Assembly: GCA_001829675.1 (NCBI GenBank)
Contig: MIBZ01000039.1
Location: 1 to 55,917 of the forward strand
Origin: Sulfurimonas sp. RIFCSPLOWO2_12_36_12
GTDB taxonomy: Bacteria > Campylobacterota > Campylobacteria > Campylobacterales > Sulfurimonadaceae
Direction of reading: 5' to 3'
DNA: 55,917 nucleotides
This document shows positions 1 through 8,332 of the stretch, in pieces (positions within the stretch are counted from its first letter, which is position 1; every line of letters starts with the position of its first letter). The position numbers and the translations under genes were made by a program. The notes beneath the pieces are model-generated. The model searched no databases and was not told where the DNA came from. It saw only the letters and a list, made by a program, of their open reading frames with translations.

Positions 1-37
1 TGAGTGCCAGTCTCTAGCAATATCAAGCCGTTTGGTA

Positions 38-43
38 TATAAT
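38..43 (+). promoter_or_regulatory. Probable -10 element for the first gene
   Basis: A TATAAT hexamer lies 30 bases before the ATG at 74 in an AT-rich stretch, and a Shine-Dalgarno-like aagga follows at about 63-67. No clear -35 box is visible, which is usual for Campylobacterota. This is assigned by eye. Confidence 0.45.
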
Positions 44-73
44 AATCGTTGAGTAAGTACTAAAGGATTAAAT

Positions 74-559
74 ATGAGACGGGTAATTTTAATGCTGATG
101 CTGATGTCGTTAACGATATCGGCTGAAGTGAAGACATATAAAGACTACTCAATAGCGGTAGAGCTTACCGGTGATTCTTTCAACTATATAGTGATACCAC
201 AAAAGCAAGAGTGTGAATCGTTGTGGAACAAAGACAAAAACACTATTTATCAGACAATTTCCATTACGCTTAACGATAAAGCAATGCTTGATTTTTTAAG
301 TCACAAAAGACCAGACTTGAAGGGGTTGAGAGTAATTAGTAAACCGATGATGGAAGAGTATGTCCCTGATGCATCTTGGGAGAGTTATCACAAGTTTACA
401 ATGTTCTATCTTTTTAGCTCGCTAGATGCTTGTAATGCAGCGCTCCCGACCATTAAGGAAGAGGCTGTTGTAATGAAAGAAAAAGCTAAAGAAATATCAG
501 AAAAGATGAGAGAAAAACATGACAGAATACTTAAAGAGAACAAAGAGACCGTAGAGTGA
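74..559 (+). CDS. Exported hypothetical protein
   Basis: I do not recognise the family. The 161-residue protein starts with a basic-hydrophobic stretch ending in TISA at about residue 17, a typical Sec signal peptide, so the mature protein is probably periplasmic. It has two cysteines in the mature part (C47 and C120) that could form a disulfide. The last 35 residues are highly charged, rich in Lys and Glu, and likely helical. The ATG has an aagga ribosome-binding site and a TATAAT hexamer upstream. A 20-codon reading frame and a small membrane protein gene follow on the same strand. Nothing in the neighbourhood suggests a function. The gene is convincing as coding, and its role is unknown. 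Confidence 0.6.
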   Translation: MRRVILMLMLMSLTISAEVKTYKDYSIAVELTGDSFNYIVIPQKQECESLWNKDKNTIYQTISITLNDKAMLDFLSHKRPDLKGLRVISKPMMEEYVPDASWESYHKFTMFYLFSSLDACNAALPTIKEEAVVMKEKAKEISEKMREKHDRILKENKETVE

Positions 560-575
560 TACAGAGGAGAATGCG

Positions 576-638
576 ATGATTAAAGCATGCAAATATATAT
601 CGGTGGACAAGTTAAACAATTTTCGACTTAGCGAATAA
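576..638 (+). CDS. Possible 20-residue small ORF
   Basis: A short frame starts at ATG 576 behind a good ribosome-binding site (gaggag at about 564-569) and ends with TAA at 638. It encodes 20 residues beginning MIKACKYIS. It sits between two genes on the same strand. It could be a real small protein, a leader peptide or the decayed start of a lost gene. The only support is the ribosome-binding site and its spacing. Confidence 0.2.
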   Translation: MIKACKYISVDKLNNFRLSE

Positions 639-654
639 ACCAAGGAGATAAAAA

Positions 655-912
655 ATGAACAGTTTTACAATAGATGTTATCGGTATCGTAGGTGTGGCGA
701 TAGTCGTAGTAACATATTTTTTACTCCAAAGCGAAAAGATAGACTCGAAAGGCTTTTTATACTCTTTTTTTAACGCCTTTGGCTCACTCCTTATCTTATA
801 TTCACTCTTGTACAACTGGAATCTAGCCTCTTTTATTATAGAGTTCATCTGGATAGTGATAAGCCTCTACGGTCTTAAAAAGTGGTACAGAAGCAAAAAA
901 CAAAATATATGA
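655..912 (+). CDS. Small membrane protein, CBU_0592-like
   Basis: The 85-residue protein has three hydrophobic segments, at about residues 6-24, 35-53 and 57-75. A short polar loop (SEKIDSKG) follows the first segment and the C-terminus is basic. Size and pattern resemble the CBU_0592/YgjV-like small inner-membrane proteins of unknown function; I recognise this from the pattern only. The start ATG has a strong aaggag site at about 642-647. A decayed toxin remnant follows directly, so this gene marks the edge of an accessory patch. Confidence 0.55.
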   Translation: MNSFTIDVIGIVGVAIVVVTYFLLQSEKIDSKGFLYSFFNAFGSLLILYSLLYNWNLASFIIEFIWIVISLYGLKKWYRSKKQNI

Positions 913-976
913 AGCCACAAAAGAAACTATGAAAATCAAAAATTATGATGTATATATTGATGATTATCACAAATAA
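911..976 (+). pseudogene. higB: Remnant of HigB toxin C-terminus
   Basis: In the frame ending at TAA 974-976 the last residues read NYDVYIDDYHK. This resembles the C-terminal signature of HigB/RelE-type toxins, in which an (A/Y)-D-V-x-(I/L)-x-D-Y-H run closes the protein just before higA. The normal toxin is about 90 residues, but only about 20 plausible residues remain here and there is no start codon with a ribosome-binding site. The rest of the gene seems to have been lost where the 655-912 gene now ends. HigA follows 11 bases later, as in intact higBA loci. The match is short, so confidence is moderate. Confidence 0.45.
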
Positions 977-987
977 AGGAGAATAGT

Positions 988-1281
988 ATGCAAGCAATCA
1001 GACCAAGCACTCATCCCGGCATTATTTTAAGAGAAGAGTTTGCCGTGCCGTTAAATCTGACACAGGCTCAACTATCACATGACTTAAATGTCGGTATCAA
1101 AACATTAAGTGAACTCTATAATGAGAAGAGAGGCATAACATCGCTGATGGCTTTAAAATTGGCAGAATATTTCGGTACGACTCCGCAGTTTTGGCTAAAT
1201 CTGCAAAATAATTATGATTTATATAAAACTTACGAGAAAGAAAAAGAAAATATTCAAAGTATCGTACATAGAGTTGCGTAG
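988..1281 (+). CDS. higA: HigA-family antitoxin, apparently orphan
   Basis: This 97-residue XRE-type helix-turn-helix protein has the hallmark HigA opening: a 'HPGxILREEF' box at residues 8-17, then an HTH at about 25-60 (LTQAQLSHDL, then KTLSELYNEKRGI) and the closing TPQFWLNLQNNYDL at about 66-79. HigA normally neutralises the mRNase HigB and represses the operon. Only a C-terminal scrap of higB precedes it. The gene has an aaggag site at about 977-982. It may now act as a stand-alone regulator, may neutralise toxins encoded elsewhere, or may be a relic. Family assignment is firm. Confidence 0.85.
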   Translation: MQAIRPSTHPGIILREEFAVPLNLTQAQLSHDLNVGIKTLSELYNEKRGITSLMALKLAEYFGTTPQFWLNLQNNYDLYKTYEKEKENIQSIVHRVA

Positions 1282-1313
1282 ATGATAGGTTGTAAAATTC
1301 AGTCTTAATTTGG

Positions 1314-1319
1314 TACAAT
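1314..1319 (+). promoter_or_regulatory. Probable -10 element for the Phd-ParE pair
   Basis: TACAAT lies 22 bases before the antitoxin ATG at 1342, in the short gap after higA. The short inverted repeats usual in autoregulated toxin-antitoxin promoters are not obvious. Confidence 0.35.
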
Positions 1320-1341
1320 TAAAGGACTGAAGGAGTTAATT

Positions 1342-1614
1342 ATGCAACTTGTAAATGATATAAAGCCTGTGACTTATCTAAAAAGCAGGGCTGCAGATGT
1401 TCTCAAGCACATCAACGAAACTCATAGACCTATGATAATTACACAAAACGGTGAAGCTAAGGCAGTAATTCAAGACCCTAAAAGTTATGAAGATATGAAA
1501 AACGCTCTATCACTTTTAAAGCTCCTCTCTTTTGCAGAAGATGACATAAAAAATGGAAATATCCATAATGAAGGTGATGTCTTTGATGCCGTAGAAGAGT
1601 TGCTCAAGAGATGA
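1342..1614 (+). CDS. Phd/YefM-family antitoxin
   Basis: The 90-residue protein has the Phd/YefM pattern. The N-terminal DNA-binding part reads PVTYLKSRAADVLKHI at about residues 9-24. Next comes the antitoxin signature 'PMIITQNGEAKAVIQDPKSYE' region at about 30-50. A helical C-terminus (about 60-90) would wrap the toxin. It overlaps the downstream toxin gene by four bases (ATGA), typical of translational coupling. It should neutralise the RelE/ParE-type protein encoded next and repress the operon jointly with it. Length and layout are normal for the family. Confidence 0.85.
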   Translation: MQLVNDIKPVTYLKSRAADVLKHINETHRPMIITQNGEAKAVIQDPKSYEDMKNALSLLKLLSFAEDDIKNGNIHNEGDVFDAVEELLKR

Positions 1615-1940
1615 GTAAGACCTATAAGATACAGTGGACAACAAACGCAAAAGAGGATCTTTTGAATATTGTTGAATATATTAAAAATGATAGTCCGAGT
1701 GTTGCAAATGAAATTTATATGAAAATCAGAAAAAAAGCGCAATCAAGTGATTTTTTCCCTTTAAAAGGTCGCGTACTGCCGGAGCTTCAAAAAGAGGGTA
1801 TAACACTCTACAGAGAGGTTATTGCTTCGCCTTGGAGAATCATCTATAAAATAGGCAGTGATACCGTCTATTTTATGGCAATTTTAGACTCAAGACAAAA
1901 TGTAGAAGAGTTGCTGTTGCAAAAACTTTTAAGAGGTTAA
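1611..1940 (+). CDS. RelE/ParE-superfamily toxin
   Basis: The 109-residue basic protein fits the ParE/RelE fold: an N-terminal strand (YKIQWTTNAKEDLLNIVEYI), two helices, then the LKGRVLPELQ and EVIASPWRIIYKI strands, where the conserved Arg/Tyr surface lies. ParE proteins poison DNA gyrase and RelE proteins cut mRNA; the sequence alone does not settle which, although GRxxPEL with WRIIY is more ParE-like. The start overlaps the antitoxin stop. No frameshift or loss of key parts is seen, so the module looks functional. It is followed within six bases by ribF. Confidence 0.85.
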   Translation: MSKTYKIQWTTNAKEDLLNIVEYIKNDSPSVANEIYMKIRKKAQSSDFFPLKGRVLPELQKEGITLYREVIASPWRIIYKIGSDTVYFMAILDSRQNVEELLLQKLLRG

Positions 1941-1945
1941 ATAGT

Positions 1946-2779
1946 ATGGTGAAAGATATGAAAAACAGCACATCCATCGCAATAGGCGGTTTTGACGGGA
2001 TGCACATCGGGCATCAGAAGCTCTTTGGTGCACTTGATGAAAATAGCACTATTGTCGTTATAGAAACAGGTTATGCGAACCTTACTCCAAAAAAAGAGCG
2101 GGAGCATTTTTCTCACTTTCCTATTATGTACCTTGAGTTGGATAGTATCCGCCATCTAAGCGGCGGGGAGTTTGTAGCCTTTTTAAAAGAGAAGTTTCCA
2201 AAACTGCAAAAAATAGTCGTCGGGTACGATTTTCACTTTGGAAAAAATAGAAAATACTCGTTTGAGGACTTAAAAACTCTCTTTGAGGGAGAAGTAGTCG
2301 TGATAGAGGAAGTGACTCTGCACGGCGATTCTGTTCACTCTCATAAGATTAGAGCAAAGCTTCAAATCGGAGATATTAACGGAGCAAACGCTTTTTTAGG
2401 GCATAATTACACTATCAAAGGCAAAGTTGTAGCAGGTCAGGGCATAGGAAAAAAAGAGCTGGTTGCTACTATAAATTTGGAAGCAGAAGAGTTTTTGATG
2501 CCTAAAGAGGGAGTTTACGCAACGCTCACAAGAATCGACGATGAAGAGCATTTTCATCCGTCAGTCTCTTTTGTCGGTCACAGAGTAACAACGGATGGAA
2601 GTTTTGCCCTCGAGAGCCATATACTTGACGGCGAGGTTTTTTGCAAAGAAAAAGCCTGCATAAGTTTTATTCACTTTATCAGAGAAAATCAAAAATTTGA
2701 CTCAATAGCAGAGTTAAAAAAAGCAATAAAAAAAGATATAACAATCGCTTCAAAGGAGCTAAAATTTCTACAATTATAA
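1946..2779 (+). CDS. ribF: Riboflavin kinase / FAD synthetase
   Basis: This bifunctional enzyme phosphorylates riboflavin to FMN and adenylylates FMN to FAD. The 277-residue protein has the nucleotidyltransferase start IGGFDGMHIGHQ at residues 12-23, where the HxGH motif binds ATP, and the GYDFHFGKNR motif at about 92-101. The riboflavin kinase half begins near residue 150 (NYTIKGKVVAGQGIGKK) and includes a PKEGVYA stretch. It is slightly shorter than the about 310 residues of E. coli RibF, as is common in this phylum. ATG 1946 was chosen; an in-frame ATG at 1958 is possible. The 3' end overlaps the likely start of truD. Confidence 0.9.
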   Translation: MVKDMKNSTSIAIGGFDGMHIGHQKLFGALDENSTIVVIETGYANLTPKKEREHFSHFPIMYLELDSIRHLSGGEFVAFLKEKFPKLQKIVVGYDFHFGKNRKYSFEDLKTLFEGEVVVIEEVTLHGDSVHSHKIRAKLQIGDINGANAFLGHNYTIKGKVVAGQGIGKKELVATINLEAEEFLMPKEGVYATLTRIDDEEHFHPSVSFVGHRVTTDGSFALESHILDGEVFCKEKACISFIHFIRENQKFDSIAELKKAIKKDITIASKELKFLQL

Positions 2780-3819
2780 AAGAGTTAGATAGAGAATATC
2801 TACAAAGCACACAAGATATAGATTTTAAATTTTATCAAAACGAGAAAGATTTCGTGGTTGATGAGATTCCTCTGGGAGAGTTTTTAGGCAGAGGAAACTA
2901 CCTGATTTTTAAAGTACAAAAGGTTGAACTCACAACTTGGGACATGATAGCCATCTTCGCGGAGTATCTTGCAATTCCTGCACAAAAGATAGGCTACGCA
3001 GGACTTAAAGATAAACATGCAACCACAACGCAGTATCTCTCTGTTGAGACAAAGTATGAAGCTTTGCTGAAAAAGTTTCACCACAAGCAGATTAAAATTT
3101 TAAGCACAACAAGACACTCACACTCGATTAGAATGGGTGATTTGACTGGAAACAGATTTAGCATAAACCTTTATGAACTTGATGTTATGGACGCAGGCAA
3201 GATAGAAAAAGTTGCCAGAAAAATAGCAAAAAGCGGACTTCCAAACTACTTTGGCTACCAAAGATTCGGGCGGGATGCCGGCAGTATAGAACAAGCCAGA
3301 GAGATGATAAAAGGCGAGCTCTTCATCGAAGATGCAAAGCTTAAGAGCTTTTTGATTTCTGTTTATCAGAGTTACTACTTTAATGAGTGGCTAAGAGAGA
3401 GAGTGCTTTTAAGCAAAGAGAGCGGCTCTTCTGAGTTCGTACTTCTTAGCGGTGATATTTACATGTCAAAAGATGGCAAACTCTCAACCCCGAAGCTGAT
3501 ACCTACTAAAGAGTTTGCCGCAAAGAAGATTGTCCCGACCGGGCTTTTATGCGGCAGGGATACTTTTCGTGCAAAATATGATGCCTCAGAGATAGAGAAA
3601 AAATATGATGATGAATTTTTGCAGGATAAAGGGCATAGAAGAGAGGCTCTTGTATATCCAACAGATATAGATTGTAAATATGTTAAAAAAGAGACAATGC
3701 TAAACATATCTTTTACGATGCCAAAAGGCTCTTACGCAACTGTATTTTTAGAGAGTATCGCAGGAAAAAATTACAGTGCAAAAGATGTAAAACAGGACAA
3801 AAGTAAAAAAAGTAGATAA
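2764..3819 (+). CDS. truD: tRNA pseudouridine(13) synthase TruD
   Basis: TruD makes pseudouridine 13 in tRNA(Glu). The GYAGLKDKHATTTQY motif carries the catalytic aspartate (Asp in KDKHA), and LPNYFGYQRFG is the second family signature. The first ATG/GTG/TTG in frame is GTG 2854, but that would cut inside the conserved N-terminal motif (EKDFVVDEIPL), so translation must begin upstream. The frame is open from 2701 without any ATG, GTG or TTG. An aaaggagc site at 2752-2759 sits five bases before ATT 2764, giving 351 residues, close to the family's usual length. ATT starts are rare (known for infC and pcnB in E. coli). The start is inferred; the product is firm. Confidence 0.85.
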   Translation: MSTIIKELDREYLQSTQDIDFKFYQNEKDFVVDEIPLGEFLGRGNYLIFKVQKVELTTWDMIAIFAEYLAIPAQKIGYAGLKDKHATTTQYLSVETKYEALLKKFHHKQIKILSTTRHSHSIRMGDLTGNRFSINLYELDVMDAGKIEKVARKIAKSGLPNYFGYQRFGRDAGSIEQAREMIKGELFIEDAKLKSFLISVYQSYYFNEWLRERVLLSKESGSSEFVLLSGDIYMSKDGKLSTPKLIPTKEFAAKKIVPTGLLCGRDTFRAKYDASEIEKKYDDEFLQDKGHRREALVYPTDIDCKYVKKETMLNISFTMPKGSYATVFLESIAGKNYSAKDVKQDKSKKSR

Positions 3820-3858
3820 AAAATTTATTTTATTATAAAAGTTTAATTAAAATTTTAC

Positions 3859-3864
3859 TATAAT
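3859..3864 (+). promoter_or_regulatory. Probable -10 element for atpB
   Basis: A perfect TATAAT lies 33 bases before the atpB ATG, within an AT-rich 77-base gap after truD, and is followed by an agggag ribosome-binding site. Periodic T-runs precede it in place of a -35 box. Confidence 0.55.
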
Positions 3865-3896
3865 CACACAATTTATTTGAGACAGGGAGTACACCT

Positions 3897-4571
3897 ATGG
3901 GTGAATTGTTCACATTTTTCGGTCTAATTTCTCACGAAAAGACTTTTATTTATATGACACACATGCTGCTAGCTGCGGGTATCGCTTTGGTACTTGTTAA
4001 AGTTGCTATGTCAAATCTAAAAATAGTTCCAACGGGAACTCAAAATGTAATGGAAGCATATATTTCGGGTGTTCTTAAAATGGGAACAGATGTTATGGGG
4101 CAAGAATCTGCTCGCCGTTACCTTCCTCTTGTTGCAACTATTGGCTTATTTGTAGGTATTGCTAACATAATCGGTGTTATTCCGGGGTTTGAGGCTCCGA
4201 CCGGATTTTTAGAAATGCCTCTTACTTTGGCGCTTGCCGTATTTATCTACTACAATTTTGAGGGTATTCGCCGTCAAGGTGTTGTTAAATACTTCAAACA
4301 CTTTTTAGGACCTGTTTGGTGGTTATACTGGTTGATGTTTCCAATTGAGATAGTTTCTCACTTCTCTCGTTTGGTATCTCTTAGCTTCCGTCTTTTTGGT
4401 AATGTTAAGGGTGATGATATGTTCTTGATGGTTATCTTGATGCTTGCTCCTTGGCTGCTTCCAATGATTCCATTTGCACTTCTTACTTTTATGGCATTTT
4501 TACAAGCGTTTATATTTATGATGCTTACTTATGTTTATCTTGGCGGTGCAATAGCTGTTGAAGAACATTAA
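3897..4571 (+). CDS. atpB: ATP synthase F0 subunit a
   Basis: Subunit a forms the proton half-channels beside the c-ring of the F-type ATP synthase in the inner membrane. The 224-residue protein has about six hydrophobic segments. It carries the essential arginine in [15 protein letters not shown] near residue 163 and the closing [24 protein letters not shown] helix with its conserved Gln. Length matches other Campylobacterota. The gene stands apart from the other ATPase genes, as is usual in this phylum. It has its own TATAAT promoter and is followed by two small genes that may be co-transcribed. Confidence 0.95.
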   Translation: MGELFTFFGLISHEKTFIYMTHMLLAAGIALVLVKVAMSNLKIVPTGTQNVMEAYISGVLKMGTDVMGQESARRYLPLVATIGLFVGIANIIGVIPGFEAPTGFLEMPLTLALAVFIYYNFEGIRRQGVVKYFKHFLGPVWWLYWLMFPIEIVSHFSRLVSLSFRLFGNVKGDDMFLMVILMLAPWLLPMIPFALLTFMAFLQAFIFMMLTYVYLGGAIAVEEH

Positions 4572-4582
4572 TAGCTAAAAAC

Positions 4583-4852
4583 ATGCAAAAAGAAAAATTC
4601 GACAGAATTATAAGCTTTTTGCTTGGGGCATCATGGGCTATCGTCATATTTGGTGCTCTAATAATTTTTCAACTCTTCTCCTTCTTGGGATTTTCTCTCG
4701 CTCTTTTTATCACTATAACTTTTGTTGTTATCTCACTCTTTTTAATTTTAACACTTGATGCCTTTTCCGTTAACAGACAAAGACTTGAAGAAGCAAAAAA
4801 ACAGACAGCTCTTTTAGAAAAAATCTACTCTAAAGATACAAAACAGATTTGA
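4583..4852 (+). CDS. Small two-helix membrane protein
   Basis: The family is not recognised. The 89-residue protein has a short charged N-terminus (KEKFDR), two long hydrophobic helices at about residues 10-33 and 35-58, and a polar, Lys/Gln-rich C-terminal helix. It lies 11 bases after atpB and its TGA overlaps the next start codon (TGATG), so the three genes probably form a transcription unit. A link to ATP synthase is only suggested by position. No catalytic motifs are seen. Confidence 0.6.
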   Translation: MQKEKFDRIISFLLGASWAIVIFGALIIFQLFSFLGFSLALFITITFVVISLFLILTLDAFSVNRQRLEEAKKQTALLEKIYSKDTKQI

Positions 4853-5244
4853 TGAAAAAACAATTTTCATTTTTTTTAACTCTTATTGCAGTTGCATTAT
4901 ATTTTTTATTTGAAGGTGATTTATCTTTAAAAAAAGAAGAAGATGGTGCAAAACGAGATGAAAAATATTATCAAACTAAAATGTGCGGTGAGTTTGGCGG
5001 CAAGATGGAATATGTGCTGTTTGACAAAGCAAGAGTCGACTGTTTGACGGATGAGTATGCTATTGAAGTTGATTTTGCAAAAAAATGGGCAGAGGGAATC
5101 GGTCAATCACTCTATTATGCAGAGATTACACGAAAAAAACCGGCTATCGGGGTTATTGTGGGCGAGGGTGATGAAAAGTATTTAAGCAGAATTAAAACAG
5201 TCGCAGATAAATATGATATAAAAATTATTCTTCTGGATAAGTAG
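4852..5244 (+). CDS. Membrane-anchored hypothetical protein
   Basis: The family is not certain. ATG 4852 is preferred over TTG 4849 because it gives the TGATG overlap with the preceding gene. The 130-residue protein has one N-terminal hydrophobic segment (about residues 6-20) and an acidic-basic linker. A compact C-terminal domain has two cysteines (MCGEFGG and RVDCLTDEY). The run YEVDF-like AIEVDFAKKWAEGIGQSLYY, then KKPAIGVIV, resembles the core of restriction-endonuclease-like (PD-(D/E)xK) folds with a Glu/Asp and Lys pair. That resemblance is by eye only. The location is membrane-bound or periplasmic. Confidence 0.5.
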   Translation: MKKQFSFFLTLIAVALYFLFEGDLSLKKEEDGAKRDEKYYQTKMCGEFGGKMEYVLFDKARVDCLTDEYAIEVDFAKKWAEGIGQSLYYAEITRKKPAIGVIVGEGDEKYLSRIKTVADKYDIKIILLDK

Positions 5245-5341
5245 TAAAACAATTTTTCAGATGTAATGTTATTTATGAAACTTAAAAGCATAAATTGGGT
5301 AAAATCCAACACAATATTATACTTTTTTATCAAGGAAAACT

Positions 5342-6766
5342 ATGTTTGAAGTAGTTATCGGACTAGAAGTCCATGTTCAACTAAATACAAAAACTAAACT
5401 TTTTTGTTCATGCCCAACAAGCTTTAATCACAAACAAAACACAAATACATGTCCAACATGTTTAGCATTGCCAGGAGCACTTCCAGTGCTGAACAAAGAG
5501 GTGCTTCATAAGTCTGTAATGCTTGGAACGGCAATAGATGCAACCATAAATCAGACTTCATATTTTGACAGAAAAAGTTACTTTTATCCGGATAGTCCAT
5601 CGGCTTATCAGATTACACAACTCTACACTCCTGTTGTTGAGCATGGAAAGTTGCGTATTGATTTTGAGAATGGAACGCACAAGATTATTCGCATAAATCG
5701 TGCACACATAGAGGCTGACGCCGGAAAAAATATTCATGACGGCCCTATCTCAAAAGTTGACTTAAATCGTGCAGGAACACCGCTTTTAGAGATAGTTAGT
5801 GAGCCTGATATGAGAAGTGCCGAAGAGGTGACACTTTACCTTAAAAAACTTCACTCAATTATCCGCTATCTGGACATTGGCGATGCAAATATGCAAGAGG
5901 GCTCGTTTCGCGTTGATGTAAATGTTTCTATCCGTCCAAAAGGCGATGAGAAGCTTTATACTCGCGTGGAGATAAAAAATATTAACAGTTTTAGATTTAT
6001 ACAAAGAGCGATTGAACTTGAGGTTGCACGCCAGACTGAAGCTTGGGAAGATGGCGTTTACGCTAGAGATATTTGCCAAGAGACGAGACTTTTTGACCAA
6101 GTCAAGCAAGAAACTCGCTCAATGCGCGGAAAAGAGGAAGCGGCTGATTACCGATACTTTCCGGAACCTGATTTGCTAAAAACAGTTATTACCGATGAGA
6201 TGATGAGAGAGTATAGTAAAATCCCAGAACTTCCGGATGAGAAGATGGCCCGTTTTGTAAAAGATTATGGGATGAACGAGTATAGCGCAAGCGTTTTAAC
6301 TTCTGCGATAGAGATGGCTCACTATTTTGAGAGCATGATGGAAGAGGGCATTAGCGCAAAAAATGCTTTAGCATGGCTTACAACCGAACTTCAGGGCAGA
6401 TTTAAAGGCGAAGTGAATATCGCAAACTCTCCTGTTGAAGCTAAAAAACTCGCACTCTTGGTAAAAAGAATAGAAGACGGCACTATAAGCGGAAAAGCTG
6501 CTAAAGATGTGCTTGATTATCTGATGGAAAAAGGCGGAGATGTTGATAGCGCGATTGATACGCTTGGGCTAAAACAGGTGAGCGACAGCGGAGCTATTGA
6601 ATCTATATGCGATGCTGTTATAAATGCAAATGGTGATAAAGTTGCTGAGTATAAGAGCGGAAAAGATAAGCTGTTTGGCTTCTTTGTAGGTCAGGTTATG
6701 AAAGAGTCAAAAGGCAGTGCAAATCCACAAACCGTGAATGATATTTTAAAAGAGAAGCTGGGGTAG
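5342..6766 (+). CDS. gatB: Aspartyl/glutamyl-tRNA amidotransferase subunit B
   Basis: GatB is the tRNA-binding kinase-like subunit of the GatCAB complex, which converts Glu-tRNA(Gln) and Asp-tRNA(Asn) to the amidated forms. The 474-residue protein has the typical opening [17 protein letters not shown] and the SCPTSFN...[17 protein letters not shown] zinc-binding and channel region at about residues 23-53. The [14 protein letters not shown] segment and HIEADAGK follow. The C-terminal YqeY-like tail domain starts at about residue 330. Length is normal. An AT-rich gap (5245-5341) with promoter-like sequence precedes it. The next gene begins immediately after its stop. Confidence 0.96.
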   Translation: MFEVVIGLEVHVQLNTKTKLFCSCPTSFNHKQNTNTCPTCLALPGALPVLNKEVLHKSVMLGTAIDATINQTSYFDRKSYFYPDSPSAYQITQLYTPVVEHGKLRIDFENGTHKIIRINRAHIEADAGKNIHDGPISKVDLNRAGTPLLEIVSEPDMRSAEEVTLYLKKLHSIIRYLDIGDANMQEGSFRVDVNVSIRPKGDEKLYTRVEIKNINSFRFIQRAIELEVARQTEAWEDGVYARDICQETRLFDQVKQETRSMRGKEEAADYRYFPEPDLLKTVITDEMMREYSKIPELPDEKMARFVKDYGMNEYSASVLTSAIEMAHYFESMMEEGISAKNALAWLTTELQGRFKGEVNIANSPVEAKKLALLVKRIEDGTISGKAAKDVLDYLMEKGGDVDSAIDTLGLKQVSDSGAIESICDAVINANGDKVAEYKSGKDKLFGFFVGQVMKESKGSANPQTVNDILKEKLG

Positions 6767-8332
6767 ATGAATTTTTTAAGCCGCTTAGTTGTTGATGGAG
6801 CATACTTTTTAAATACATCAGAGGCTTATCAGCGTAAAAAGCGATTTTTTTACGATATTTTAGAAAATGATAGATTCCAGTATAAAAAATATTTCGATAT
6901 TTTTATGATTACGCTTATCTTTTCTAGTGTGATAATTCTTATAGTTGAAGTCAAATCAGAGATGAATATATATCTAAAATTTTTTAATGTATATGTTATC
7001 TCGTTTATATTTTTTGTTGAGTATATACTTAGATTTTGGATAAGCAGCAGCGTAAGCGAAATTATTATAAGCAGAAGCGAACATGCTACTGCGCTTGGTA
7101 GAAAGTTTTATCTCTATAAAGCGATAATAGGTGTTATAACAGCAAAACTGAGTTTTGTTTTTTCCATTAAAGCAATAATAGACTTGCTTGCAATTTTACC
7201 TTTCTTTCATGAGCTGAGACTGCTTCGTCTGTTTGTTCTATTTAGAGTTTTCAAGCTCTTTAGATACACAAAAAGCTTCCAAACCTTTACTTCGGTACTC
7301 TCTACAAAAAAATTTGAATTTTTTATTTTATTGATGTTTTCGTCAGTAGTTATTTTCGTCTCATCAGTCCTTATCTATGTTATGGAAGCGCATAACCCTG
7401 CATCACCTGTAAATACATTTTTTGATGCTCTGTACTGGTCGATAGTGACAATATCAACAGTCGGATATGGCGATATCGTACCTGTAACAACTGAAGGACG
7501 AATAGTTGCTGCCTTTGTTATCATCGCAGGTATCTCTGTTTTGGCTTTTACAACCTCAATTATTGTCTCTGCTTTTACCGAAAAGCTAGACGAGATAAGA
7601 GAGATAAAAACGATTGACAATATAAGAAAACTAAAACACTTTTATCTAATATGCGGATATGAGAGTGTTGCTCAAGAGGTAGCCAAAAAATTAAAAAATT
7701 CAAAGATAACCATTATTGTTTTAGATGAAGATATAGAAAGAATAAATAGTGCCAAAAAAGATGGACTTATTGCTATTAATTACGACCCTGGAAATATAGA
7801 TAGCTACAAAAAAATCGGAATAGATTTAAATACACAGGTGGAATCTATATTGTGTTTAAGAGAAAATGATGTAGAAAATGTATATACAACTTTAACTGTC
7901 AGGTCAATAAGCAGAGATGTAAATATAATATCGCTGCTTATGGATGATGCAAATAGAAATAAACTTAAATTTGCCGGTGCAAATGAGATACTCTACCCAA
8001 AAGGGCTAGTTGGAATGATATCTAAAGAGTTGATAGGAAGACCTGTTGCTTTTGAGGTTATACATGCACTTAGAAATGATTACTACGGCGTAGATGTCGA
8101 AGAAATTTTAGTAGATGAGAGAATGAGCCAAAATTTAGTACATGTAAGTGAGTTGAACAATGTTAAGTTTAGGATAGTTCTACTTGGAATATATAAAAAA
8201 GAGACGAAAAGATTCTTTTTTAATCCAATGGACGGCACTTTGCTTGAGAGCGGAGATTATCTGTTGGTTATAGGAAATTCTGCTTTTATAAGAGAGTTTG
8301 AAAAACATCTGCATAAAAAGATTAGAACATGA
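6767..8332 (+). CDS. Six-TM potassium channel with RCK domain
   Basis: This is a voltage-gated-type K+ channel fused to a regulator-of-K+-conductance domain. The 521-residue protein has six hydrophobic segments in the first 270 residues. An S4-like helix carries repeated arginines (LRLLRLFVLFRVFKLFRY), and the pore filter TISTVGYGD is at about residues 228-236. The cytoplasmic part holds TrkA-N/RCK (YLICGYESVAQEVAKKL, a slightly altered nucleotide-binding loop) and a TrkA-C domain near the end. The gene starts directly at the gatB stop and overlaps the next gene by four bases. That next gene encodes a second RCK protein, so the two probably work together. Confidence 0.9.
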   Translation: MNFLSRLVVDGAYFLNTSEAYQRKKRFFYDILENDRFQYKKYFDIFMITLIFSSVIILIVEVKSEMNIYLKFFNVYVISFIFFVEYILRFWISSSVSEIIISRSEHATALGRKFYLYKAIIGVITAKLSFVFSIKAIIDLLAILPFFHELRLLRLFVLFRVFKLFRYTKSFQTFTSVLSTKKFEFFILLMFSSVVIFVSSVLIYVMEAHNPASPVNTFFDALYWSIVTISTVGYGDIVPVTTEGRIVAAFVIIAGISVLAFTTSIIVSAFTEKLDEIREIKTIDNIRKLKHFYLICGYESVAQEVAKKLKNSKITIIVLDEDIERINSAKKDGLIAINYDPGNIDSYKKIGIDLNTQVESILCLRENDVENVYTTLTVRSISRDVNIISLLMDDANRNKLKFAGANEILYPKGLVGMISKELIGRPVAFEVIHALRNDYYGVDVEEILVDERMSQNLVHVSELNNVKFRIVLLGIYKKETKRFFFNPMDGTLLESGDYLLVIGNSAFIREFEKHLHKKIRT

